The notes: generated from the sequence alone by a model not told the origin. A stretch of DNA of 64,000 bases from Streptomyces sp. CB01249 (GCF_001905735.1 NZ_LISW01000003.1:744341-808340); one strand, 5' to 3'; positions 40,059 to 49,034 are shown, numbered from the stretch's first letter. Translations and numbers: made by a program.

Positions 40059-41840
40059 TCAGCGCATCCGGGTGGCCCACTCCTGGACCTTCTTGATCCG
40101 CTGCTCGATCTGCCCGGCGGTGGCCTCCGCGCTCGGCGGTCCGCCGCAGACCCGGCGCAGCTCGGTGTGGATGACGCCGTGCGGCTTGCCGCTCTGGTGG
40201 GTGTAGGCGGAGACCATGGTGTTCAACTGCTTGCGCAGGCCGAGGAGTTGCTTGTGCGTGACGACCGGGCGGTCCTGGGCGGGCTTCTCCAGCAGGTCGG
40301 CCTCGGACGCCGGCTTCTGGCGGCTGTGCGCGATCTGCCGGGTCTGCCGCTTCTGGAGCAGCAGCTGGACCTGGTCGGGTTCGAGGAGCCCGGGGATGCC
40401 GAGGTAGTCCTGCTCCTCCTCGCTGCCGGGGTGCGCCTGCATGCCGAACTCGGCGCCGTCGTACAGCACCCGGTCGAAGACCGCGTCGGACTCCAGGGCC
40501 TCGAAGGGCAGCTGCTCCTCCGTCTCCTCGTCCTCCAGCTTCTCCGCGTCGGCGAGGAGCTTGTCCTCCTCGGCGAACGGGTTCTCCTCGTCGCTGCCCT
40601 TCTTGGGCTTGTCGAGGACGTGGTCCCGCTCGACCTCCATCTCGTTGGCGAACTCAAGGAGCATCGGGATGGTCGGCACGAAGACGGACGCGGTCTCGCC
40701 GCGCCTGCGGGAGCGCACGAAGCGGCCGACGGCCTGGGCGAAGAAGAGGGGGGTCGAGATGGTGGTCGCGTACACGCCGACGGCCAGGCGCGGCACGTCG
40801 ACGCCCTCGGACACCATGCGGACGGCGACCATCCAGCGGGAGTCGTCCTCGCTGAACTTGTCGATCTTCTTCGAGGCGGCCTTCTCGTCGGAGAGGACGA
40901 CGGTCGCCGACTCGCCGGTGACCTTCTTCAGGATCTTGGCGTACGCGCGTGCAGACTCCTGGTCCGTGGCGATGACGAGCCCGCCCGCGTCCGGGATGCC
41001 CTTGCGGACCTCGGTGAGGCGCTTGTCGGCGGCGCTGAGCACGTTGGGGATCCAGTCGCCGGTGGGCGCCAGGGCGGTGCGCCACGCCTGCCCGATGGCG
41101 TCCTTGGTCATCGGCTCGCCGAGCCGGGCCGCGATCTCGTCGCCCGCCTTGGTGCGCCAGCGCATGTTGCCGCTGTAGCTGAGGAATATCACCGGGCGCA
41201 CGACGCCGTCGGCCAGGGCGTTCCCGTAGCCGTAGGTGTAGTCGGCGGAGGAGCGCCGGATGCCGTCGTTGCCCTCCTCGTACACGACGAAGGGGATCGG
41301 GTTGGTGTCCGACCGGAAGGGGGTGCCGGTGAGCGCGAGGCGCCGGGTCGCCGGGTCGAAGGCCTCCTGGCACGCCTCGCCCCAGTACTTGGAGTCACCG
41401 GCGTGGTGGATCTCGTCCAGGATGACCAGGGTCTTGCGCTGCTCGCACCGGTTGCGGTGCAGCATCGGGCGGACGCCGACGCCCGCGTAGGTGACGGCGA
41501 CCCCGTGGTAATCCTTGCTCAGCGGACCGGCGCTGTAGTCGGGGTCCAGCTTGATCCCTATCCGGGCGGCCGCCTCGGCCCACTGCTTCTTCAGGTGCTC
41601 GGTGGGCGCGACGACGGTGACCTGCTGCACGACGTGGTGGTGCAGCAGCCAGGAGGCGAGGGTCAGCGCGAAGGTGGTCTTCCCGGCGCCGGGGGTGGCG
41701 ACGGCGAGGAAGTCGCGCGGCTGCTCCTGGATGTACTTCTCCATGGCCCCCTGCTGCCAGGCTCGCAGCTTTCCGGCCGTGCCCCAGGGGGCGCGGCCGG
41801 GGAAGGCGGGTGAGAGGTGGTGGGAGGCGGTAGTAGTCAC
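40059..41840 (-). CDS. DEAD/DEAH-box helicase (SF2, type III restriction-like fold)
   Basis: 593 aa. Motif I ATPGAGKTTFAL, motif II DEIHH (DExH), motif III LTGTPFR and motif VI QAVGRFVRSRRRG are all present, so it is a competent SF2 ATPase. An acidic insertion (GSDEENPFAEEDKLLADAEKLEDEETEEQ, given in parts) and a helical C-terminus follow. Genuine start is probably GTG 41840 with GGAGACC upstream; the longer frame to 41978 is poorly supported. No methylase or nuclease neighbour, so it is not part of an R-M system. Role unknown, likely DNA repair. Confidence 0.88.
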   Translation of the reverse strand: MTTTASHHLSPAFPGRAPWGTAGKLRAWQQGAMEKYIQEQPRDFLAVATPGAGKTTFALTLASWLLHHHVVQQVTVVAPTEHLKKQWAEAAARIGIKLDPDYSAGPLSKDYHGVAVTYAGVGVRPMLHRNRCEQRKTLVILDEIHHAGDSKYWGEACQEAFDPATRRLALTGTPFRSDTNPIPFVVYEEGNDGIRRSSADYTYGYGNALADGVVRPVIFLSYSGNMRWRTKAGDEIAARLGEPMTKDAIGQAWRTALAPTGDWIPNVLSAADKRLTEVRKGIPDAGGLVIATDQESARAYAKILKKVTGESATVVLSDEKAASKKIDKFSEDDSRWMVAVRMVSEGVDVPRLAVGVYATTISTPLFFAQAVGRFVRSRRRGETASVFVPTIPMLLEFANEMEVERDHVLDKPKKGSDEENPFAEEDKLLADAEKLEDEETEEQLPFEALESDAVFDRVLYDGAEFGMQAHPGSEEEQDYLGIPGLLEPDQVQLLLQKRQTRQIAHSRQKPASEADLLEKPAQDRPVVTHKQLLGLRKQLNTMVSAYTHQSGKPHGVIHTELRRVCGGPPSAEATAGQIEQRIKKVQEWATRMR

Positions 41841-42019
41841 GGTCTCCGGTTCGGGTCTCTCGGGTACGTGGGCGCTGTCCGCGCGGGCCGGACCGGCTCC
41901 GCACGCGATACGACAACCGGGCCACCCTACCGGTGCGAGCACCCCGCACCGCTGCGTACCGCGCCACCCCACACGCAAGTGCGACGGCTCTCACACGGGG
42001 GCGGGACCGGCTCCCGCGC

Positions 42020-43480
42020 TCACCGTTCCCGTACCCGCCCCGCCACCCAGGCCCCCGCCAGGGCCACCGCCGCCATCGGGAAGAAGACGACCGCGAAGGC
42101 GGCGGGGTGGGAGCCGGCAGCGGCGTCCGTGGCGTCCATCGTGCCGCCGCCCAGGGCCGCGAAGGCGGCGCCGCCCGCGGCCAGCAGGAGGACGTTGGAG
42201 AGGCCGTCGGAGATCTGGAGGGCGGCCGAGTTGGCACCGGCCTCCTCGGGGGCGGACAGCTTCAGGAGCAGCACGCTGGTGGAGGCGATCACCACGCCCA
42301 TGCCGAAGCAGCCGAAGGCCCAGGCGACCGCCACGGTCCAGACCGGCACGGAGTCGATCAGCACGGCCGGGGCCGCCGCGATCGACAGGGCGACCAGGAC
42401 CATGGCACCGACCATCAGGGGCTCGCGGTGCGGTTCCAGGCGGGGCCGGGACTGCACGTACGAGCCAAGAGCCCAGGTGCCGCCGCCCGCGGCCAGGGAG
42501 AGGCCGGCCAGGGTCGGGGACATGCCGCGCTGGGTGACCAGCATCAGCGGGACGAACGATTCGGCGGCGATGAAGGACCCGGCCGCGACACCCCGCAGCA
42601 GCACCACCGCGGGCAGCCCGCGCGCCGCGCGCCACGTGCCCCCGGGCAGCAGGCCCCGGATCGCGGGGACGAGCAGCGCGGCCCCGGCGGCGGCAGGCAG
42701 CAGCGAGAGCCAGTTCCGCTCCTGGCCGGCGTACTGGAGCAGCCCGGCGCCCAGCGAGATGCCCAGCGCGAGCGCGATGCGGCGGCGGTCGTACGGCTCC
42801 ACCGGCGCATCCGGGTCCGCCGGTCCTGACGCCATGCGCCGGATCTCGGGCAGCGCGAGCGCGAGGGGGAACACGATGAGGACCGGGATGCCGACGAAGA
42901 CCCAGCGCCAGCCCAGGTGCTCGGTGACGCTTCCGGCCGCCAGCGGCCCGACGACCGAGGGGATGACCCAGCTCGCGGCGAACGCGGCCAGGATCGCCGG
43001 CCGCAGGTGCTCCGGGTAGGCCCGGCTGATCACCACGTACAGCGCGACGATCACCAGCCCGCCGCCGAGCCCCTGGACGGCCCGCCCCGCGATGAACATC
43101 CACATGGACCCCGCGGTCCCGGACAGCAGGAGCCCCGCCGCGAAGGCGCTGATCCCGGCGGCCAGCGGGGCGAGCGGGCCGCGCCGGTCGGCCCACTGCC
43201 CGGACAGCACCATGGCGAACAGGCTGGTGGTGAAGTACGCCGAGAACGCGTACGCGTACATCGGGATGCCGTGCAGCTCCCGCGCGGCAACCGGCATCGC
43301 GGTCCCCACGGCGGTGGCCTCGAACGCGATCAGGAACACCACGGAGACGATGCCGATGCTGAGCGCCCGGTACGTCCGCCCGAGAATCCCCTCGGGCAGC
43401 ACGGGCCCCTCCGGGGCGGCGGCGTCGACGTCTTCGATGAGGCGCGGGACATCGGCGTCACGCGGTTCCAGGGCGGTCAT
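42020..43480 (-). CDS. MFS drug-efflux-type transporter
   Basis: 486-aa permease with about fourteen hydrophobic segments. The start region SVVFLIAFEATAVGTAMPVAARELHG and the loop GQWADRRGPLAPL match proton-driven multidrug exporters (EmrB/QacA-like). No cognate regulator is adjacent. ATG 43480. The gene ends just before the helicase promoter region; substrate unknown. Confidence 0.88.
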   Translation of the reverse strand: MTALEPRDADVPRLIEDVDAAAPEGPVLPEGILGRTYRALSIGIVSVVFLIAFEATAVGTAMPVAARELHGIPMYAYAFSAYFTTSLFAMVLSGQWADRRGPLAPLAAGISAFAAGLLLSGTAGSMWMFIAGRAVQGLGGGLVIVALYVVISRAYPEHLRPAILAAFAASWVIPSVVGPLAAGSVTEHLGWRWVFVGIPVLIVFPLALALPEIRRMASGPADPDAPVEPYDRRRIALALGISLGAGLLQYAGQERNWLSLLPAAAGAALLVPAIRGLLPGGTWRAARGLPAVVLLRGVAAGSFIAAESFVPLMLVTQRGMSPTLAGLSLAAGGGTWALGSYVQSRPRLEPHREPLMVGAMVLVALSIAAAPAVLIDSVPVWTVAVAWAFGCFGMGVVIASTSVLLLKLSAPEEAGANSAALQISDGLSNVLLLAAGGAAFAALGGGTMDATDAAAGSHPAAFAVVFFPMAAVALAGAWVAGRVRER

Positions 43481-43550
43481 GAGCCAAGAGTAAGGGGCGA
43501 AACCCCTGATGAACCCTGTCGGTGGTCGCCCCCACGCTCGTCCGTTGGAC

Positions 43551-43719
43551 CTAGGGCCCGTCCGGCGGATCAGGGTCGGGGAGGGCGCGGCGTCTGGTGC
43601 GGTGCATCGCAAGGCGCCGGAGCGTCCTCATCGCGGAGCGATTAGGGCGTTTCGGCAACGCGGCGAGGTGCCGTACCAGGCGTCGCGACCCCGGCCATGA
43701 TCCGCCGGACAGGCCCTAG
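43551..43719. mobile_element. MITE-like palindromic element with CTAG at both ends
   Basis: 169 bp bounded by CTAG (43551-43554 and 43716-43719). The terminal inverted repeats of about 32 bp read CTAGGGCCCGTCCGGCGGAT at the left and CTAGGGCCTGTCCGGCGGAT at the right complement. The interior is also roughly self-complementary around ATCGCGGAGCGAT, so the whole unit folds into one long hairpin. No ORF. This sequence type is, from memory, dispersed in Streptomyces genomes. Confidence 0.8.
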
Positions 43720-43828
43720 GCCCGCCGCCGCGATCGTGAACGGCGTATGGCAGTCCCGTTGCACGTCCGCCGGAACCCTTGAGCGCCCCTCCGCCCAGCC
43801 CTACGGTCGGTACAGCGACACCACGCAG

Positions 43829-43903
43829 GACCGTGTGCCCGAGAGGCTCAGGGGCTCGACTGCAACTCGAGTTACACCGGTTCGAATCCGGTCACGGTCT
43901 CCA
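43829..43903 (+). tRNA. tRNA-Cys (anticodon GCA), with encoded CCA
   Basis: The acceptor GACCGTG (43829-43835) pairs with CACGGTC (43893-43899). The D arm is CCCG...AGGG, the anticodon stem CTCGA/TCGAG encloses CTGCAAC (anticodon GCA), and the T arm is ACCGG-TTCGAAT-CCGGT. The discriminator base is U, as tRNA-Cys requires, and CCA is encoded (43901-43903). The body differs from the actinobacterial tRNA-Cys I remember (GGTGGAG acceptor), so this may be a second isoacceptor gene. Confidence 0.88.
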
Positions 43904-43908
43904 TACAA

Positions 43909-43940
43909 CCGCCCGCCCCCTTGCTCCAGGGGGCGGGCGG
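43909..43940 (+). terminator. Terminator after tRNA-Cys
   Basis: 12-bp G+C stem (43909-43920 with 43929-43940) and 8-nt loop, starting 5 bp after the encoded CCA. Confidence 0.88.
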
Positions 43941-43955
43941 TTCGGCGTTCCGGGG

Positions 43956-44528
43956 TCAGTGCGGCGCGGTCTCGGACCAGTGGGCCGAGTACTTCCGGGG
44001 AAGCCCGTCCGTCTCCACCGACGACCCGGGCACACCGGGTGTATCCCTCGGGTAGGTCATCTCGGAGTCCTTCGCGCAGCTGAACCCTGCGGTGAGGAAG
44101 ACATTGCCGATATCGCCAACGTCCAGAATGGCAACCAGCCCGTCGGCCGACGTGGCCCGGATCTGCGGCATGTGCGAATCGGAGTCGATCTCGAAGTCTC
44201 CGAAGCCCTGCTGCTTCCAGTACCGCCGGACCATTTCCAGCAGCTCGCCCCGCCGCCGCGCGGAAACCACGGTGAGGATCGTCCGGCCCCGGTAGACACT
44301 TGTCGCTCCGATCGGCCGGTTGAGACCGTTGTCGCACGCCAACTGCGACGGGTTGTCACGCTCCCATTTCACCGGCGGCTGGATCGCCGCCACCGTCCCG
44401 TCGAGGATTTCCTCCGCCCGCTCCCCCGCCTGCTGCATGTCCATCTCGGGTTCAGCCTTCTGGCTCTGGCAGGCAGCAAGCGCCACGACCAGGAGCAGAG
44501 AGCCCAGCGACCGAATCGGCTTTCTCAC
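43956..44528 (-). CDS. Putative lipoprotein, second of a tandem paralogous pair
   Basis: 190 aa with lipobox ALAAC (Cys20). The mature protein shares the block MDMQQAGERAEEILDGTVAA with the neighbouring gene, and both end in a Trp-containing tail (SAHWSETAPH). Middle strands (ILTVVSARRRGELLEMVRRYWKQQGF) look globular. No known family recognised. GTG start at 44528 overlaps the stop of the upstream paralogue by 4 nt, indicating coupled expression. Confidence 0.82.
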   Translation of the reverse strand: MRKPIRSLGSLLLVVALAACQSQKAEPEMDMQQAGERAEEILDGTVAAIQPPVKWERDNPSQLACDNGLNRPIGATSVYRGRTILTVVSARRRGELLEMVRRYWKQQGFGDFEIDSDSHMPQIRATSADGLVAILDVGDIGNVFLTAGFSCAKDSEMTYPRDTPGVPGSSVETDGLPRKYSAHWSETAPH

Positions 44529-45121
44529 GAGCCCGTCCCGGACCAGTAGGGCGAGTGCTCGCGGGGAATCCGCTCCGGCTCATCCGGCCCCCCGGGCTGA
44601 CCGGGCGTCCCTTTCGGGTAGGTCATCGCGGAGTCTTGCGCACACCCAAATGCGGCACGGATATACACATTGCCGGCATAGCCGACGTCAAGTGTCACGG
44701 TCAGCCCGTCGGCAGTCTTGGCCCGGATCCGTGGCATCTTCTCGTCGGAGTGGACGTCGAAGTCCGTGGCTCCTCGCTTCTTCCAGTGCCTTTGCACCAT
44801 CTTCAGCAATTCGTCACGTCGCCGCTCCGAGACCACGGTGAGAATGTTCCTGCTGCGCACGACCGTCGTCGTTCCGGTCGGCTCATTGAGGTTGGTGCTG
44901 CACGGCGACACCATCGCCACCCCTCGCACCCATTTCACCGACGGCTGGATTGCCTCCATCGTGTCATCGAGGATCTCCTCCGCACGCTGACCCGCCTGCT
45001 TCATGTCCATCTTGGGTTTTTCCTGTTCCTTCCCAGCTTGGCAAGCTGTGAGAAACACGGCCAGAACCACACACCCCAGCAGTCGCGCCAGCCCTCGCAC
45101 ACTCGTGATCGACGTAGCCAC
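44525..45121 (-). CDS. Putative lipoprotein, first of a tandem paralogous pair
   Basis: 198 aa, lipobox FLTAC (Cys27). Clearly duplicated with the next gene: MDMKQAGQRAEEILDDTMEA, RNILTVVSERRRDELLKMV, and AFGCAQDSAMTYPKGTPG correspond to blocks in the paralogue. Two conserved cysteines in the mature region (SPC, FGCAQ) could form a disulfide. GTG 45121 follows GGGGGAA. Probably exposed on the cell surface; function unknown. Confidence 0.82.
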   Translation of the reverse strand: MATSITSVRGLARLLGCVVLAVFLTACQAGKEQEKPKMDMKQAGQRAEEILDDTMEAIQPSVKWVRGVAMVSPCSTNLNEPTGTTTVVRSRNILTVVSERRRDELLKMVQRHWKKRGATDFDVHSDEKMPRIRAKTADGLTVTLDVGYAGNVYIRAAFGCAQDSAMTYPKGTPGQPGGPDEPERIPREHSPYWSGTGS

Positions 45122-45155
45122 GCTTCCCCCCTCGGTCGCTGGTGCGCGAAACGCT

Positions 45156-45219
45156 AACCCCCGGTGGTGTGCGGCGACTTGAGTACGCGTACTCAAGTCG
45201 TCGCACACCACCGGGGGTT
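45156..45219. terminator. 64-nt near-perfect palindrome after the molybdoenzyme operon
   Basis: Arms of 31 bp with a single mismatch around the centre GTACGCGTAC. It follows the operon's last stop (45244, minus strand) and precedes the lipoprotein promoter. It should terminate transcription in both directions. Confidence 0.75.
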
Positions 45220-45243
45220 GGGGGTACGGGAAAGGCCCCGCGG

Positions 45244-47580
45244 TCAGCTCTTCGGGGTTGCCACCGCTGCCTGGGGGCGGATCGGGAGGCGGTTGACCGG
45301 GCGGCCGGTTGCCGCGCGGACCGCCGCCGCGACCGCGGCCGGGGACGTCACGACCGGGACCGCCGACGCGGGCTTCGCGCCGAACGGGGCGACCACGTCG
45401 CGCTCCTCGATCAGCTTCACGATGCGGATCTCCGGCGCGTCCAGCGAGGTCGGCAGGGCGTAGCCGGTGAGGTCCGGGTGGCGGACCAGGCCGCGGGCGG
45501 TGCGGAGGTTCTCGGTGAGGGCGGCGCCGATGCCCTGGGTGACGCCCGCCTCGATACGGGTCGCCAGCTGGGACGGGTTGAGGACGCGGCCGACGTCCTG
45601 GGCGACGGCCATCTCGACCACCCGGACCGAGCCCAGCTCGATGTCGACGTCCACCACAGCGCGGACCGCGCAGAACGCCATGCCGACGAAGGCGTCGCCC
45701 TGCCCGGACTCGTCCAGCGGCTCGGTGGGGTGCGGGCGGCACTGCGCGGTGGCCCACAGCTCCTTGCCGTCCAGCGCCTCCGACACCGTCGTGGAGAGCA
45801 CCCCGTCGTACGAGGTGATCTTGCCGTCCGTGATCTGGAGCAGCTCCGTGGACATCCCGAACTTGTGCGCCAGAGGCTGGAGGAGCTGGGTGCGGACCAT
45901 CTTCGCGGCGCGTTCGACGGCTCCGGCGGAGACCCAGGTGTGGCGGCCGTGCGTGGCCGGTCCCGCGGGCGGCTGGTCGGTGTCGACGGCGGCGACGTGC
46001 ACCTCCTCGACGCCCAGGGTCTCCTGGACGACCTGCCGGGCCAGCGTGGAGAAGCCCTGGCCCGTCTCGACGGCGGCGCAGATGACGGTGGCGACCGAGT
46101 CGTGGACCCGGACCGTGGCCGTGGACACCTCGTCGGCGCCCTCCGCGCCCAGCATGTGGACCATGCCCAGCGCGTACCCGACGCCCCGCCGCACCGCGCC
46201 CGGTTCGCCCGCGCCCTCGGGGCCGCCCGGCAGCAGCCAGTCGTCCTCCGGGGCGTCCTTGGGCAGGGCGGGCAGCGGGTGGTCCCGGACGGCGGTGAGC
46301 AGTTCGGCCACGGGCGCGGGGCAGGTCACGGTCTGCCCGGTCGGCAGGATGTCGCCGGTCGCCAGCACGTTGCGCATGCGCAGCTCGGCCGGGTCGATCC
46401 CCAGCTTCGCGGCCAGCTTGTCCATCTGGCCCTCGTAGGCGGCGCAGACCTGCATCGCGCCCTCGCCCCGGACGTGGCCGGAGGGCGGGTTGTTCGTACG
46501 GACGGCCCAGCCCTCGATGAAGGCGTGCGGGACGACGTACGGGCCGCAGGCGAAGGCGACCGCGGCGGCCAGCGACTCCGAGGAGGCGTCCGCGTAGGCG
46601 CCCGCGTCCAGCAGGATCTGGGCCTCCACCTTGACCAGGCGGCCCTCCGCGTCCGCGTGGTGGCGGTAGCGCAGCAGGGTGGGGTGGCGGTGGGCGTGGC
46701 CGAGGAAGGACTCCTCGCGGGTGGCGGCCAGCTTGACCGGGCAGCCGGTGCGCAGGGCGAGCAGGCCCAGCGGCAGCTGGAAGGCGGGGTCCTCGCGGTC
46801 GCCGGTCGCGCCGGGGACTCCGGTGACCACGACCTTGACCCGCTCCGGTTCGAGGCCGAAGCAGGCGGCGGCCAGGTCGCGGTCGGTGTGCGGGTCCGTG
46901 GAGGCGGTGTAGAGCTCGACGCCGCCGTCCGGGCGGGGCACGGCGAGCCCGGCCTCCGCGCCGATCGGTGCGGGGTCCTGGCGGCCGATGCGGTACAGCC
47001 CGTCCACGACGACCTCGCCGGCCGCCTCCGGGTCGCCGTAGCGCAGCGGGATGTGGCGGATGAGGTTGCCGTCGGGGTGCAGGGGCTCGGCCTCGAACGC
47101 CTTCTCCGGGTCGGTGACCGGGTCCAGCACCTCGTACTCGACGGCGATCGCGGCGGCGGCGAGCCGGGCGGTGTCGGGGTGGTCGGCGGCGACGGCGGCG
47201 ATCGGCTCGCCGTGGTGGCGGACCAGGTCGGAGGCGAAGACGGGGCGGTCCACGACCTTGCGGCCGTACAGGGCCTCGCCCGGGACGTCCTCGTGGGTGA
47301 CGACCGCGCGCACCCCGGGCATCTCGGCGGCGGCCGAGGTGTCGATGGAGACGATGCGGGCGTGCGCGTGCGGGGAGCGCAGGACGGCCGCCCAGAGCAG
47401 GCCCTCGGCCCACAGGTCGGCGGCGTACGGGAAGGTGCCCTCGGTCTTGGCGCGGGCGTCGGCCGGCGGCAGCGAGGCGCCGATGCCGAGCCGCGGCTGC
47501 TCGGCCTCGGGTCCGCCCGGGCCGGCCGGCGACGGGATGCTGATCGTCGTGGGGGTGGCGCCGGCCGCGTCGTTGCTCAC
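45244..47580 (-). CDS. Xanthine dehydrogenase-type molybdopterin (large) subunit
   Basis: 778-aa catalytic subunit of the xanthine oxidase family. Two aldehyde oxidase/XDH domains are recognisable: an a/b hammerhead (LRSPHAHARIVSID...AVVTHEDVPG) and Mo-cofactor regions VRGEGAMQVCAAYEGQMDKLA, AAVETGQGFSTLARQV and QGIGAALTENL. GTG 47580 overlaps the [2Fe-2S] subunit stop (GTGA). The substrate may be a purine or another heterocycle; specificity residues were not resolved. Confidence 0.92.
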   Translation of the reverse strand: MSNDAAGATPTTISIPSPAGPGGPEAEQPRLGIGASLPPADARAKTEGTFPYAADLWAEGLLWAAVLRSPHAHARIVSIDTSAAAEMPGVRAVVTHEDVPGEALYGRKVVDRPVFASDLVRHHGEPIAAVAADHPDTARLAAAAIAVEYEVLDPVTDPEKAFEAEPLHPDGNLIRHIPLRYGDPEAAGEVVVDGLYRIGRQDPAPIGAEAGLAVPRPDGGVELYTASTDPHTDRDLAAACFGLEPERVKVVVTGVPGATGDREDPAFQLPLGLLALRTGCPVKLAATREESFLGHAHRHPTLLRYRHHADAEGRLVKVEAQILLDAGAYADASSESLAAAVAFACGPYVVPHAFIEGWAVRTNNPPSGHVRGEGAMQVCAAYEGQMDKLAAKLGIDPAELRMRNVLATGDILPTGQTVTCPAPVAELLTAVRDHPLPALPKDAPEDDWLLPGGPEGAGEPGAVRRGVGYALGMVHMLGAEGADEVSTATVRVHDSVATVICAAVETGQGFSTLARQVVQETLGVEEVHVAAVDTDQPPAGPATHGRHTWVSAGAVERAAKMVRTQLLQPLAHKFGMSTELLQITDGKITSYDGVLSTTVSEALDGKELWATAQCRPHPTEPLDESGQGDAFVGMAFCAVRAVVDVDIELGSVRVVEMAVAQDVGRVLNPSQLATRIEAGVTQGIGAALTENLRTARGLVRHPDLTGYALPTSLDAPEIRIVKLIEERDVVAPFGAKPASAVPVVTSPAAVAAAVRAATGRPVNRLPIRPQAAVATPKS

Positions 47581-49034
47581 GCCATGCCTCCGTCCTGCTG
47601 GTGGGCCTGCACACTACCGGCGCCCGGAGCCGCCTGGTGCGGGATGCGGGGCTCCTCCGGCTCGCCGGACCCGGTCTCCTCGGCAACGGCTTCGGCGGCG
47701 GCCTCGCGGCCCGCGATGACCTCGTTGACGGCGTCCAGGACGCCCCGGTAGCCGGAGCAGCGGCAGAGGTTGCCGCAGAGCGCCCGGCGGGTCTCCAGCT
47801 CGCTGGGGCGGTGGTTGCCCTCCAGGAGGTCGTGGACGGTCATCGCCATGCCGGGGATGCAGAAGCCGCACTGGACGGCGCCGCAGTCCGCCAGCGCCCG
47901 CTGCACGTCGGACGGTTCCCCGTCGACGGCCAGGCCCTCGACCGTACGGACCTCGCTGCCGGCGGTCGTGGCGGCGGGCACCAGGCAGGAGGCGACGAGC
48001 CGCCCGTCCACCTGGACGTTGCACGCCCCGCACTCGCCCTGCGAGCAGCCGTCCTTGGCCCCGGCGAGGCCGAGGCGCTCGCGCAGCACGTAGAGCAGGG
48101 ACTCGCCGATCCAGGCGTCCGTGACGGGCCGGTCGACGCCGTTGACGTGCAGGACGTACGAGGCGGCCGGGTGCTCGCTGGGCAGCGGGGGCCCCTCCGG
48201 GGCCGGGGCCTCGGGCACCTCCGCGGGCTGGACGGCCTCCGCCTCGGGCACCTCCGCGTCCGGCACCGCTTCCCCGGCGGGCTCGGCGGGCTCGGCACCG
48301 GGCTCCGCCGCGACGGGGTCCGCCGCCGCGAGGGCGTCGGCCTCCGGCGCGGGCTGCTCCGCGTCGGGCTCCGCCGCCTCGGGAGCGCTCTCGGCGGGGC
48401 CTCCGGCCAGGGCGTCGGCCGGTTCATCGGCGTCGGCGGGGGCGTCAACGGCCTCCGGCTCCGTGACCTCCGCCGCCTCCGGCACCGCGGCCTCGGCCGC
48501 GTCCGGCACCGCCCAGGGCGCCGGGGCGCCGCCCGGCAGCGTGGCCGGGCGGTCCGCGTACCAGTCCGCGACGGGGGGCGGGGTGTACAGCTCGCCGGAG
48601 TCGTCGGAGAGCGGGGCGGCCGGGGCCGGCCAGGACGAGGTGTCCACGGCCCACTGGCCCGTGGCGGCCGGGTCCGTACCGTACGGCTCCTGGTACGAGC
48701 CGGTCGGCTGCTGGTCCTCGGGGTGCGGGTAGCCGTAGCCGGACTGCTGGTTCGGGTCGGGCCAGTGCACCGCGTCGGGCGCGGGCTGTCCGGGCTGCTG
48801 CTCCGGGGTCTGGACGACCCAGTTGCCGGCGGCCGCCGGATCGCGGTCGGCGGCGGGGGTCAGCGGCAGGATCATCGGCGGGGTGTAGCCGTGGCCGGGC
48901 GCGGCCAGCGGGATGTCCGCCAGGTCCTCCGGCGGCAACTGGACGAAGGCGGTCGCCTCGCCGTCGTAGTCGCCGCCCTGCGGGGTCGGCTGCCAGCCGC
49001 CGTGGTGCTGCTCGGCGGGGTTCTCCTTGCTCAC
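47577..49034 (-). CDS. [2Fe-2S] subunit of the molybdoenzyme with a ~300-residue disordered extension
   Basis: 485 aa. Only the last ~180 residues are the expected ferredoxin-like subunit, with CSQGECGACNVQ for the plant-type cluster and CGFC...CGNLCRCSGYRG for the second. The preceding ~300 residues are low complexity: Gln/Pro/Tyr-rich at first, then long Ala-Glu-Pro-Asp repeats (EAAEVTEPEAVDAPADADEP). The usual family length is 160-200 aa. GTG 49034 has GGGAGGG upstream and overlaps the FAD-subunit stop. Confidence 0.9.
   Translation of the reverse strand: MSKENPAEQHHGGWQPTPQGGDYDGEATAFVQLPPEDLADIPLAAPGHGYTPPMILPLTPAADRDPAAAGNWVVQTPEQQPGQPAPDAVHWPDPNQQSGYGYPHPEDQQPTGSYQEPYGTDPAATGQWAVDTSSWPAPAAPLSDDSGELYTPPPVADWYADRPATLPGGAPAPWAVPDAAEAAVPEAAEVTEPEAVDAPADADEPADALAGGPAESAPEAAEPDAEQPAPEADALAAADPVAAEPGAEPAEPAGEAVPDAEVPEAEAVQPAEVPEAPAPEGPPLPSEHPAASYVLHVNGVDRPVTDAWIGESLLYVLRERLGLAGAKDGCSQGECGACNVQVDGRLVASCLVPAATTAGSEVRTVEGLAVDGEPSDVQRALADCGAVQCGFCIPGMAMTVHDLLEGNHRPSELETRRALCGNLCRCSGYRGVLDAVNEVIAGREAAAEAVAEETGSGEPEEPRIPHQAAPGAGSVQAHQQDGGMA

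Noticed and set aside
40059..41840. Helicase as part of a restriction or defence system
   Set aside because: No methyltransferase, nuclease or other defence gene adjoins it; the neighbours are an MFS exporter and an IclR regulator.
44525..47686. 1053-codon minus-strand open frame running into the first lipoprotein gene
   Set aside because: Its first ~850 codons are an out-of-frame reading of the molybdoenzyme large subunit (Arg/Pro/Gly-rich). Only the terminal part, from GTG 45121, is real.
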